Source: Chondrus crispus (Eukaryota; Rhodophyta; Florideophyceae; Gigartinales; Gigartinaceae). Taken from it: a stretch of 64,000 bases of DNA. Of this stretch, positions 1 through 10,275 are shown one piece after another. A program made the translations under genes and the position numbers. The stretch lies in NCBI RefSeq assembly GCF_000350225.1, contig NW_005178809.1, forward strand, positions 1,076,654-1,140,653, in the 5' to 3' direction. The notes below the pieces were generated by a model. That model worked only from the letters and a program-made list of their open reading frames with translations, was not told the DNA's origin and did not search any database. Each line of letters begins with the position of its first letter. Position 1 is the first letter of the stretch.

Positions 1-1489
1 GTATGCCTCCGTAACTCAGCATGGTCGCTCTGGGACACCTGTCCACTACTAACGTAAGGAAAAGGACACCTGTCCACTACTAACGTAAGGGGAAGGCGTG
101 TACTTACATTAAAAAATTAATAAATGACCGGCAAACTCGGGCAAGCAAAGCAAACTCGGGCAAGTTAAGACCCTCCCTGAGGGTGTAGAGTACAGTATAC
201 GCCGTGAACCCCATGAGGTTGATCTCAACAAGACAAGTCTTGGAACAGAATCGGCCTTTAGATGCATGTCCGCAAGAGGCGTTCATTCCGCAGTAACCAA
301 CCTTCTCCTCCCCCACTCTGGTCTTGCATGTCCACGTTCTGCTGCGAAATGGCTGACACTAGTGTCTATCGGACGGCTACTCCTCATATGAGGACAAAAG
401 ATATTTTATGTTTTCTAGACAACCCCAGTCGCGATTTTAATTGTGTTTTTTGAAACCAGAAGGCCATCGCTACAGGTAAAGCACTTGCTTGTCGATTCTC
501 GCGAAAACCAACTTGTTGATGCATATAAAGGTGTTCAAAAGAAAATGCCGGATTACAATAAGCATTTTCCTCAAGCTAATTGCATAGCAGTAGTGGTGCA
601 GTGTTATGTCGGTGTACCGCGCTGCGTGAGTAGGGGAGGGGGGAAAGGGACAGGATAGGGGTAAGCAAATACTCTCCCTTTTCTTTCTTTTCTTTCTTTT
701 TTTTCTCCTCCTCCGTATTTCCTCCCGTCCTCTTATACTGTACAAAGAAAAGGGCAGCCTCGAATCGGAGTTACAATTGCCTTTGGTGGGGATATTTCCC
801 ACGAGTACATGTGGCACACATGCGGACCAATTGTAATAGGAAGAACGCTTTAACAATAGAATTAGTTTAGTTGAACTGTGGAGCAAGTCGCAGTTGGTGA
901 CCAGATGACTCCCCGATCAAAAGTAAATAGTTGCATCTTGAGATTATGCTAATTCTCTCGCAAGGACTCTACCCAAAATACGTAAGGCGTTTCGTAGTCC
1001 CTATACAGGGGTTTAAGTTGATTTGATTATTGTCAATGTTTGTATGTCGTCACATCTTGATGGTCAATATTCTTAGTAAGGTGATAGTTAGTGCTGTGTA
1101 TGTCGATTACGCATCTTTCGTAAGGGCTCCACTGTGAAGTGGTTGCGCAGGGGCGCGCTTAGAACTGTGGGACTTGGAGCACACATTGCCAGCATAGAAT
1201 GGCTACAAAAGGGAAGTCGCTTCTCTCGGCTTTGGAAAACGAAGAGGTACTAACTCACTCAAACTCCATTTCGAAAGCAACGAATATATACAGGTTTTGG
1301 GGCCCATATATCGCTATCAATTTGTTTTGCTTTGCTTCTGAGAGATGGAGGACCCGAAACGTATTCACAACTTCTTTGGTCGTGCAGGTTAGTACTTCCA
1401 GCTTTGGTCTGGGAGAACTGAAGCAGCATTTGAGTCATTTGAGCCGAAAGAAGTTCTGAACGTGGGGCTGACAGACGTGATCGGACAGG
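1..1489. other. Region without recognisable gene
   Basis: I see no supported gene here. A 27-bp sequence (starting GGACACCTGTCC) occurs twice at 33-59 and 64-90 with a period of 31 bp. A long pyrimidine tract lies at about 672-716. Short ORFs on both strands lack domain resemblance. The right end may contain the decayed 5' part of the copia remnant that becomes recognisable from about 1500. Confidence 0.5.
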
Positions 1490-1504
1490 TGATATTGCGC
1501 TGAA

Positions 1505-1892
1505 TGAGGAGCAGAAACCGGCCGTTTCGAAGGCCAGGGCCATCATTATTCAGGGGCTCGGATACAAACCTTTGCGTCTGCGTCTGAGTGAGAATGATAA
1601 TCCATACAGATGTTGGAGAGGCACGAGACCGCTACGCTGTGTCAAATATTTCAACATGAGTACAACTACAGACAAGGCTTTCCATATTTGCATACGACGG
1701 GAAAGTCATGTCCGACAGTATGTAGACGATTTTGAGGAAGCAGTCAACCGCCTGGAAGCTATGGGACGTAATGTTTCGGAAGAGTTGCAAGTTGTAATAC
1801 TACTGCCATCGTTCGGAGAGAAGATTACATCTCCCTATGGACATTTGATTGCTTCACTTCAGATGACGGAATGTGAATCTACGTGGGAAAGT
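1505..1892 (+). pseudogene. Decayed Ty1/copia Gag fragment
   Basis: This fragment resembles the UBN2-type Gag of copia elements, which builds the virus-like particle. A reading frame from 1572 carries the typical pattern of this family (HVRQYVDDFEEAVNRLEAMG, then a leucine-rich LLPSF segment). The expected upstream part is scattered over other frames, so frameshifts are present. The frame is cut at 1892 by a solo LTR with a 5-bp target duplication. The same element resumes at 2922 with zinc knuckle, protease and integrase remnants. Naming it a copia Gag is inference from pattern plus downstream context. Confidence 0.5.
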
Positions 1893-2921
1893 TGTAGTGC
1901 AATACACCTGTCAGGCAGAGACCGAGGACCGCTGGTCCAACAACAGCAGAAACAACGAAAAGAAAAAAACAACAACTGCCGATGGCGCAGGGCTACGGAG
2001 CGTCCGACTCTCCCTGTTTAAACGTGCTTGCGACTCGTAGTAGCTCGGTTCCCTAATGGCTGGGGCACAGAGAAATAGCCCAGCCCGGGATCGATGTGGT
2101 AGAGACTTTTGAAGATAATTGCTCGACGAGTGTGGGGAGGGGCGTGTACGTAGGGTACTTCGGTTCCACTGGGTTGTAAGGCCAATGCTCGTTGAGCGTC
2201 TTCGACACCTTGTAACACAACAAGACCTTCGATGGCGGCGTCGCAACGCAGTCCGACGGGATGAAATGAAAGTAGCAGCGCTACACCAATGTGCCGCGAG
2301 ATGTCCCAAAGCACCTTCACCGGTTCGGTCACAACCGAGGCCGATGGCACCAACACTGACTTGTACACACTTACGGCCCTTCGAGGGAGACTTCGTCGCA
2401 ACAGTCTCCGTCGGAAATAGGTCACAGAGCAGCGCTACGACAACGTGTCCCCCGATGGCAAGCACAACTACACCGGTTCGGTCGCAACCAATATCGATGG
2501 TACCAACACAAGATAAGGGAAATTGGTAAAATTAGGGATAGAAAAGGATAGAAAAATAAAAAAACGAAAGGGAACCCCCTAGCGCAAAGGATAAAGTAAT
2601 CTGTAATAGAAAGTAATGTCTTGTAAAAGACGGACTTCGACCAAGGCGATATCAGACTCTGCAGCTCGGGTTACCTTTACTGACTTGGTTGTCCGTGGGC
2701 TAAGGTATATATCGCCCCGCCGGATCCACTACAGTAGCTCCCGGCGCTAGATCCTAAATCTAATCTAATGTCAGCAAAATTAATGCTAACTAATTAACTA
2801 AATATAATTAAAAATTAAAACTGTGCAATTATCACACGTGTGTCTCCCAAACCGGACTATTTGTCACATCCAATTATTTTCGTTTCTTTCCACCCCCTGT
2901 AGAGCCCGATATTGCACTACA
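1893..2921 (-). mobile_element. Solo LTR, gypsy family A
   Basis: The LTR begins TGTAGTGCAAT and ends ATTGCACTACA, so its ends are 11-bp inverted repeats. It is flanked by a perfect 5-bp target duplication AAAGT (1888-1892 and 2922-2926), which fits a Ty3/gypsy integrase. The minus orientation is inferred from the full elements to the right. It shares the internal roughly 156-bp repeat and the CACGTG site (2835-2840) seen in other copies. No internal region is present, so it is a solo LTR left by LTR-LTR recombination. It interrupts the copia remnant. Confidence 0.92.
2835..2840. promoter_or_regulatory. CACGTG motif in A LTR
   Basis: A CACGTG core inside ACACGTGTG near the U3 edge of the LTR. 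The same core is found at matching positions in other A LTRs and in the LTRs of families B and C. It is a candidate bHLH or bZIP binding site; function is inferred. Confidence 0.4.
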
Positions 2922-2926
2922 AAAGT

Positions 2927-4244
2927 GTTAAGGCTCGTCTGCGACATTAATTTGAGGAGAACATTTGGGCGTTGCATTGTAAATCTGTCCGCCGTCAGCA
3001 GAAGGACATTTCCCTAGCTGCCATAAATTTCAGTCGCCAAGGGTGTCGCAGCAAGTCTGGCCCCGTTAAGGACACTCACAGATGCTACGTTTGCAATGAA
3101 TTTGGCCCTCTAGCTCGCGAGCATAAGAAGGCCAGTATGAAGAAGAAGATCAATTTGATGGTTCAGGAGAATATCGCCGGAATGGATCTTCCAACATGTC
3201 GCCGATGCTGATGGAATTGGGTAACCCTGATAGAGAATCGAAGATACACCTGAATTCAGGTGCAATTGACCACATGGTGTGCCATAACTATTGGCCTCAT
3301 TGTGCGATTTCGATTAAACTACGACCAATTTTGGTTGGTATTTGTAAAAATAGTTCATGCAACGAAACAGGGGCAGCTGGTTTTTGATGTCAAATATTGG
3401 CACGCCTGGAAATGACAATTTCGAGAAGTCATGTTGAATGAAGTACCATGCGTTCCGGGGATGGCATCGAACCTGATTTCATGCGGAAATTTGTGCTTGG
3501 AGCGTTATGCATGTCACTTTGGAAGCAGGAGATGCAACGCGGTACAAGCTGGAACTATCATGCTTGAAGGCTTACATGAGAATGGAGTCTATCCGCGTTG
3601 CGTTGAGGTCATCATGGCACATCAGGGAGCCATGGACATGGACTCCGACCCCGACTGTGATCATGATAAAACGGTTGATTGCTGTAACACACGAGTAGTA
3701 TCTTCTGAGCAGCGCAGCAACGCTGAGGACAAACACAAATCTAACATGGCTTCTGATCTAAGGTTGAAGTACTTTATCCCGAATGAACAGCTCTGGAATG
3801 CCCGCATGGGACATAGTAATGTATAAATATCCGGGAGTCGATGCGAAAGGACGCTGTTTGTGACATAGATCGTCGTTCAGCTAAGCTGCAGGTTGATACC
3901 TGCCCCTGGTGCGTGAAGGGGAGGCAGTCCAGACTCTCGTTGAAGGTCCGAAAAATTCGTGCCCAAGGCATCGGACAGTGTTTCACTCTGATGTATGCGG
4001 GCCCATGTCCGTTAAGTCAATTGGAGGCTCTTCATATTTCGTAACTTTATAGACGAGCTCTGAGGATACATCACAGTTGTTTCAAATGCGGAGACGAGCC
4101 TCGCATGCCATGAATTCACGTGTTTTCGTCCTTGGTTTGAAAGGAAATTTGAATGTGCGACCAAGAAGCCTCACAGCCACAATAGAGACGAGTACGAGGC
4201 TTTCCATGGCCACCTTCGAGAAATTAGTATACATCTGTGTAAAC
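2927..4244 (+). pseudogene. Decayed copia zinc knuckle, protease and integrase
   Basis: This is the downstream half of the copia remnant split by the solo LTR. In order I see a zinc-knuckle-like CYVCNEFGPLAREH near 3090, and a protease motif decayed to HLNSGAIDHM at about 3250 (families usually have LDSGAS/T). A region equivalent to VPGMASNLIS follows at about 3450. The GAG-pre-integrase motif LWNARMGHSN is at about 3790 and the zinc-binding CPWCVKGRQ at about 3900. An integrase N-terminus (SYFVTFIDE) begins at about 4032 and runs to about 4240. Several stops and frame changes lie between them. Reverse transcriptase is absent: the copy is truncated just before the family C LTR. Confidence 0.7.
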
Positions 4245-4396
4245 TTTGTTTATGCCTGTGAGATTACTGTAAGGGAAGCAGCGAGTGTCCGGCAGCGCCG
4301 CCGGCCTGCCGAGCGTCGCCCAGAGCCGACTGTTGGCTGGTACATAAGAAGCGTCGTTGACAGCTGACCCGCCGGCTGACCTGGGCATGTCTATTT

Positions 4397-5018
4397 TGTA
4401 GTATAACTACAAAAGAATTAGATTAGAAATTGGATCCGGCTCTGTAAGGCACGAACCTTACAGACAGCCGGTACCACACGTGTACGAGGGGCACGCGCCC
4501 CCACGTGTACTATACGTGTACGACACGTATACAGTCAGCCCCGTCAGGTGACAGTGCCGACTACAGTAGTGCGGCGTAGTACAATACGTACTGTACTAAG
4601 TTACGATAGACTAATTGTACATTAAATATCGGGGCGGACCGGCAGCGGCGAAGGGGGACAAGCGCGGACTTGTCCACGACCTACCGCCTAGGTCTGACTT
4701 CCAGCTTATCCTAAGGAAGCTTCCGTTACCTACCTTAAGGCGAGACCGAGCGCGGGTAGAGGACGCGCGAGCACGCGAACGAGCCTAGATCCACCTCCGC
4801 CCGTCAGCGCTGGAACGTAACCCAGCGCTGCTCCGGGGCGTCGAGGCGTAGATCGGCCCGCGCGTGCGCGCGTCCTCCCCCCGATCCCGCTCTACCACGC
4901 TACCCGGGCCCGTGCTCCGGTTTCGTTAGCTGGTCCGACTTCCCCCGTCTTCTCGCACGTACGGGTCTTCCAGGACTAAGCATACACCCCTATCCGTTTA
5001 GGGGTTGTTTATGCTACA
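4397..5018 (+). mobile_element. LTR of gypsy family C
   Basis: The start TGTAGTATAAC and end TTTATGCTACA are imperfect inverted repeats of the TG...CA type, matching the style of the A and B LTR ends. A primer-binding site almost identical to that of the A and B elements follows one base later. CACGTG cores lie at 4477-4482 and 4502-4507. I did not find a second copy of this LTR downstream, so this is the 5' LTR of a rearranged or truncated element. The start is less certain than the end. Confidence 0.6.
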
Positions 5019-5019
5019 G

Positions 5020-5037
5020 TGGTCTCCCGACGTAGAA
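5020..5037 (+). other. Retroelement primer-binding site (family C)
   Basis: The 18 nt read TGGTCTCCCGACGTAGAA, with one difference from the site in families A and B. They begin with TGG, the complement of a tRNA CCA end, one base after the LTR. The complement ends CGGGAGACCA, which from memory resembles the 3' end of yeast tyrosine tRNA; the exact tRNA is inference. Confidence 0.75.
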
Positions 5038-5094
5038 GACCACGAGATCTTTCCGAGAAGACTTTCTTTTTCCTCCGCGTCCGTACGCGTCGAG

Positions 5095-6558
5095 ATGAGT
5101 CAAGAATACGCCCCGTCGATCCGCTCCGAACCGGTGGATCCGAGGGCGGCCGCTATGCACGCCCCATCACCGCCGTTCGGCGACGGTGACGCGGGGCTCC
5201 GAGACCGCGAACCGTCGCCCGAGTCCCCCGAAGGACAAGCGGCGGCGATGTTCGACCGCATCGCAGACTACATCGAGGAAGTCCGTACTTCCCTCCGCAT
5301 CGACGTTACGGACGCCGTCTACTCGCGCTGCATGAACGAGCCCCGATCCATCCGCGAGGGGAGGTTCGACCGCGTCACCCAGTCGCTGGAGAATCTCCGA
5401 GCACTGGTCGACCAGTTGCACTCGCGACTGGTGCTCGTCGAAGACTCGCGTCTCGAGAACCCCGCTACGTATGGGGAAGGTCGTCCCACCAGGCCGACCT
5501 CATCGAGACGTCCTGACGCTCGTCAACCCCCCTCGGCAGAGCAACTTGGTGCCTTCGCGCACCTCACCGCTGAACTGGAGTCCACGCGGCAGCGTGCCCG
5601 TGGCCTGGAACGTACCATGGCCGCAAGGCTGCCCGGTGCCCCCACGAGAGGGCCCGGTGGTGCTGTACCTCCGGACGCTGCCGCCCCGCAAGGATGGCGC
5701 CCAACTGTGGCCGACCCGAGTCGGGACGCAGGAGAAAGACGACCTCCGATGGACGCCAACGTGGCGTCCGAGTCCCAAGCTCCGCCACATGCCCGCGGAA
5801 ACATGTGGCAGACAGGACGGGCCTTCTCTCTGGGGCGCACCCATCAGGCTGCTGGTGACTTCGCGTGGTTTAATCCCTGGACGGGAGAATTGTGTTCTCC
5901 CGTCGAAGCACGCCTGAGCCGTAGATACGGGAGCCAGACGCCAATTCCGTCTGACTTGCCTGATATTCGCCCCGATCTGCAAGAGAGCGACGTCTGTCCC
6001 AGGCCTCCTGTTCCTTCTCGTCCTCACTCTCCTGTCTCGCCAACTTCTCTCCCTGCAGAGCCCATCGGTCCATCCCATACCGAGGATGAACTCGGCAAAC
6101 CGTCCAGCTCCCCTATCCGGTTTCGATCCGCACCTCTTCCGACTCTTCGTAACCGGTCATTGCAGGAACCAGAACTCCCATCTCAAACAATTCCAAAAGA
6201 GGGATCTCCCTCAACAAGGCACCCTGCCAGCCTGCCGGTCCGAGCCATTTCGAGAAGCGAAGGGGATCCATTTCCCCTTGCTGCCTCTGTCCCTCCTGAC
6301 CAACAATTTCCCACACGGGAGTCAACCTCTCCGGCACCCCTCAACTCCAACAGAGTTGAGCCAGCAATGAAAACCTATACGACCCTCCTGAGAGCTCACA
6401 AAGTTCCAGAGGAAGCCTTACAAGGGGCCTCCCTCGAGGATCTGCGAGTCCTCGCTCGCCTCATTACCTCCGCTCCAAAGGAAAATAACATTTGGCCAAA
6501 GCCCTCACTGATCTCCCTCAACGCCATGGCTGCCTTACCCGTGCTCAAGTCGTCCTAA
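5095..6558 (+). CDS. Chimeric Gag N-terminus fused to aORF C-terminal domain
   Basis: A long open frame follows the family C LTR and primer site. An upstream ATG at 5005 lies inside the LTR, so I choose 5095 (MSQEY). The first 230 residues or so look like a Gag N-terminus: acidic and proline-rich, with a predicted coiled coil (about residues 60-125), in the expected 5' position. From about residue 240 the protein instead matches the antisense accessory ORF of the A elements: the core AAGDFVWFNPW-like motif, then LCSP, EARLSR, a long Pro/Ser linker, and a C-terminal block with TLLRAH and a leucine-rich end. In A elements that block lies on the strand opposite gag. The frame is unbroken, so this is either an in-frame rearrangement or a different architecture in family C. 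Function is unknown. Confidence 0.6.
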   Translation: MSQEYAPSIRSEPVDPRAAAMHAPSPPFGDGDAGLRDREPSPESPEGQAAAMFDRIADYIEEVRTSLRIDVTDAVYSRCMNEPRSIREGRFDRVTQSLENLRALVDQLHSRLVLVEDSRLENPATYGEGRPTRPTSSRRPDARQPPSAEQLGAFAHLTAELESTRQRARGLERTMAARLPGAPTRGPGGAVPPDAAAPQGWRPTVADPSRDAGERRPPMDANVASESQAPPHARGNMWQTGRAFSLGRTHQAAGDFAWFNPWTGELCSPVEARLSRRYGSQTPIPSDLPDIRPDLQESDVCPRPPVPSRPHSPVSPTSLPAEPIGPSHTEDELGKPSSSPIRFRSAPLPTLRNRSLQEPELPSQTIPKEGSPSTRHPASLPVRAISRSEGDPFPLAASVPPDQQFPTRESTSPAPLNSNRVEPAMKTYTTLLRAHKVPEEALQGASLEDLRVLARLITSAPKENNIWPKPSLISLNAMAALPVLKSS

Positions 6559-8679
6559 TTTCTAAATCCGAATGCGGGGTGACGCTCGATTAGCGACGGC
6601 CGCCAGTGTGCTGGAAAGAAAAAATCCAATGCATGTTCGACATTCATTTCTGTCCACTTCTTTCCTTTTTCCGTGTGGGTTTTGTCGACTACAGTCATTC
6701 CTCTGCCACCAAGCCTGCCTTCGTCGTGACTCTCACACGGGGGGTCGATGCACGTTCCCGCTTTTGTTCTCCATGACTCCCCACTTTTTCCATCACTTCA
6801 AGTTGCAAATTCTCCTCCTTTTGCTATCTTCAAACCCCTCCGTTTCCTACTCTTAAATTTTCCTCCTCTTTAAGTCTCAAATTTTCCTCCTCTTTTGCAT
6901 TGCTCGCCAACAGGCGACGCGCGAGGCTGCATGCGTGATTTAGAGCATCGAGCCTCCTCCTTCTCAAGTTTAGTTAGTCCGTTCCTCGTTTGGATCCACC
7001 ATCGACGGAGTGCTGGCCCATCTAGAGCCTCTAAACCGATTCGCATTTTCGGACAAGTCCGGCTTAGGTGTTCCAGTAGCGTGAAGTTTAGTCACGAAGA
7101 CAATTGCGTTTCCCTTGATGGTATTTCTCCGAAAACTCCTCGAGCGGCCCTTCGCGAGGCGGAACAGTCGTTGGTCAAACCTCGGGGCGGGACGTTCCCT
7201 CACCCGATGCGTAACACTAGGCAATGTCAAATGTCGACATCCCCTAAAATCGTTGGAGGTATCCGCCCTTCCCGCTTTCTCATGCCTTCTCCGACCTCTT
7301 GAAATCACTCCCCCTTGTCGGGTGCATAGCTGGGTAGTTCAACAATTTTTCTTCTTTTCTGCCTCCCACGATCTTTGTCTTCCTTCGGGAAGCCCCCTGC
7401 ATGTGGACTCGTGAACTGTGCATTCCTCTTTGTCATACACCCGGGTCATTTTCCCCTTTTCTCTCTCCTTCCAGGTGTCTGAGGTGCTGTTTGATCTTCG
7501 ACCAGGATTGGCATCGAGCCCGCGGTACTACCCCTGTAACATTCGTCGTGTCGCCTAAGTCTGAGCTTTCGCATCAAAGTCCCTTTTAAATCCAGCTGCG
7601 ATTCATTTGTGTCACTGAACACATTGGGGAAGGTCCTTTGCGATCCTTTCTAGAACACGTACGTCCTGGCAGGTTCCGCAATTCTATTACTTCGCACATA
7701 TGATCTGGTGAAGCAGCACATGACCATGACAGCGGGTGATCTCGTCCTCTCAGACGAGGGGTCGTGCGCTTTTCTGGGAACCAGCTACTAAGCTTCAACA
7801 TACATCGCAGGTAATTTTTGATCTCTTCGCCTGTGACCTCGGGTCAGCTTCGAACACATGCACAGCAGAGTCACGCTGCATTGGTAATCTCTATTACAGT
7901 GTTACATAACAGCAATGCTAATGATCTCATGTCGACGTTACAGTTGTGTACGTCCTTAATTTATTGAATGAAAAATCTTCGAAATATATTTGCATATTTT
8001 GATATCATTAAATGTTATCCCTTTGTTCGCGTTCTTCTGGTATGATACGTATTGTTGAAGTGAACATGTCAGCATACTCATGATCTGTGTTGCTGGTGTT
8101 TGGCCCATCCCACACTGATTCCTTGCTGATTTTGAGTCGCACCTTGTTCATAGGGGACGGAGAATAGGATGCTTTATCGTTGCCCCAGACCATCCCATAC
8201 AATTCCAAGTGGTCTACTGTAGGGTACAGGCTACGATGATTCATTGATCCAGGCAGATGCAAAGACAGCAATGGTGAGCAAAATGTTGAAAGCAGGCTAA
8301 GTTGCCGAAATGTGCTTGTGCATCTTTGTGTCCGGTGTGTGGCATTTTCATGGTGTATTGAATGAATTGTTCATTTCTTTTGGGGGTTTGAAGATCAGGT
8401 TATTGATTCCTTACATCACTATGTAAGTTTTCGAGTGTCAAGAATTTACCATCCTCTTTATTGAGATTTGTATTTGTGGGGCATACTTTTACTGCGTGAT
8501 CGGTGATATTGCGAAGTACGCCATTACATCGCTCGACCGCCTTGGCTTTGACCTCAGGGTGCGGGAGAAGGACGCCGTCATCACGGAGCATCGTGTCGCG
8601 TTTAGAGCGGTCGTGCAGAATAGCTTCGAGGTCCAGAGCACGCTTGTCAAGGCGTTTCAGGAGGCCTGCGAGAGGGAGG
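6559..8679. other. No recognisable gene; possible family C internal remnant
   Basis: The stretch contains pyrimidine-rich DNA (about 6640-6900) and short unsupported ORFs. Similar pyrimidine-rich DNA follows the aORF in A1, so part of this may be rearranged retroelement interior. A 62-codon frame just before 8684 and its antisense frame show no family I know. Confidence 0.4.
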
Positions 8680-9503
8680 TGTAATGCAATGTGCCTGGCA
8701 GGCCGCGAACACAGTCCGACGGTCAACAAGAAGAAGAAAAACAGCAACAGAAACAACCACTGCCGATGGCACGCGCTACGGAGCGTTCGAGACTCCCTTT
8801 CCCCTTGTATGGGCTTGCGGCCCACAGTAGCTCAACTCCGACTGGGGGGTAAGGAAGGATGCCTGGCCCGGGAGGATAATGGTGGTGGAGACTTGTGAAG
8901 ACTTGAGTGCTCGGCGAGTGCGGGATGGGCTTGTGTACGAGAATGTAACCGCGGTTCACTGGATTGTAAGGCCAATGCTCGACGAGCGTCTTCAGCACCT
9001 TGCGTATAATTCAAGGTCTTCGACGGGGGCTCGATTAGCACTACCCGGCGGGAACGTAACTATGTAGCAACGCTACGACCAACGTGTTGCCCGATGGCAG
9101 AACACCGACACCAATGCGATCGCAATCGCAGCTGATGGCACCAACACTGTCTTGTATGATAAGACCTTCGAAGGAGGCGTCGTTGCAACAGCCTTCCGAC
9201 GGAACAGGACACTGTATCGGCGCTACGACCTACGTGCAGCCCGATGGCAATCACACCAACACCGGATCGGTCGCGACCGACTCCAATGGAACAAACGCAA
9301 TGAAAGGAAAAATGTATGGGGAGATAGAAAAGGATAGGAATTAGAGATAGAAAAGTTAAAAGGATACGGAAAGGGGACCCCGAGCAATAGAGGATGCCGT
9401 TAGCAGCGTAGAAGTGAAGCGCGTCGCGTGAATGGAAGCAGTCTTCGACGAAGGCGAGATCTAACTCCGGCAACTCGGGTTACCTTTACTGACTTGGTGG
9501 TCA
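8680..9503 (-). mobile_element. Truncated LTR, gypsy family A
   Basis: The segment begins TGTAATGCAAT, followed by the diverged 5' sequence of the A LTR as seen on this strand (GCC..GGCAGG, GACGGTC). It then runs through the internal 156-bp repeats to TTACTGACTTGGTGG. Identity stops at about 9503, before the TATA region and the other LTR end, so roughly 200 bp are missing. It is more diverged than the other A LTRs and I found no target duplication. Confidence 0.75.
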
Positions 9504-9858
9504 ATAGACCTTTCATGCAAATACCTCTTTCCAGGAAATGAATTTAATACTTACAGTAAAAGTACTGTGCAATTGGAACTGATCAGGTATATCAGTATTC
9601 TCGAAATATTTGCTAGAATACATGGTCTTTTCAGTTCCAGGTGATCTGTTTTCGATTGACTTCCCCATAACCAGAGCTGTACTGTGTTACGAAAATCATT
9701 GGTCCAATTCAAAAAAGGGCGGTCTTTTACAATATTCCTTGGTCTTCCAGTAAGATGTCAACATCGCACGCCCGTAAAGCACCCTGCCAAACTGCAACCA
9801 CATCAAGCCACTCTTTCTCCCTTCCATCACTCCTTCCCTTTTTTACCAGAACCTGAAA
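9504..9858. other. Leader of transposase ORF, nothing else seen
   Basis: AT-rich DNA between the truncated LTR and the transposase start. It probably contains the transposon's left end, but I could not identify a terminal inverted repeat. Confidence 0.35.
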
Positions 9859-10275
9859 ATGTCATCTGTAACCTCTGCGCAAGCTGCAAGAGCTTTGCTC
9901 TTGCTCTCCGATACCGCCGTCGAGCGTCGTGCAGACTTGCAGGAGTTTGCATCCGACTCTGACGCGATTGATACGGACGAGGAGGTGGAGAGCGAGTCCC
10001 CAATTTATGATCAATTTTACGAAAATGGGGGAGCAAGCGCTATCATTCAGATGACCAATTTTAGCCCTACAGAGTTCTATGCCACTTGGTGCGTCCTGGA
10101 AAAGGCAATCAAGGAGAGGTACAATGCGGGGCGGGGGCGCAAATGTTCACATACTCCTCGGGATGTCCTTTTTATGGCACTTGCCGTGCTAAAGCACGCA
10201 GGACAATGGGACTTCTTGGCCAAGATGTTCAGTTTAAAAGGTCCCACGTTCGAGCGTATGATTAGAAATTTATAG
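9859..10275 (+). CDS. Transposase N-terminal part with helix-turn-helix
   Basis: The 138-residue product has an acidic N-terminus (residues 25-50). A domain resembling HTH_Tnp_4 of Harbinger-type transposases follows (about residues 70-138: FSPTEFYATW, a basic linker GRGRKCS, then helices ending FERMIRNL). This part normally contacts transposon DNA. In relatives it is continuous with the DDE nuclease. Here a TAG stop ends the frame, and the nuclease continues in the -1 frame immediately after a slippery heptamer. The two ORFs are therefore either joined by programmed frameshifting or separated by a one-base deletion. Confidence 0.75.
   Translation: MSSVTSAQAARALLLLSDTAVERRADLQEFASDSDAIDTDEEVESESPIYDQFYENGGASAIIQMTNFSPTEFYATWCVLEKAIKERYNAGRGRKCSHTPRDVLFMALAVLKHAGQWDFLAKMFSLKGPTFERMIRNL
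10266..10272 (+). promoter_or_regulatory. Candidate -1 ribosomal frameshift site AAATTTA
   Basis: The heptamer A AAT TTA has the X XXY YYZ form in the zero frame, and the next codon is the TAG stop of the upstream ORF. Slipping back one base enters exactly the frame of the DDE domain. A small hairpin (AGTGT/ACACT, 10292-10305) lies downstream, but at about 19 nt it is further than usual. Function is inferred. Confidence 0.45.

Noticed and set aside
4268-4462. Possible 195-bp LTR bounded by TGTAAGG and CCTTACA
   Set aside because: No target duplication and no primer site follows; the better-supported LTR (4397-5018) overlaps it and is followed by a primer site.
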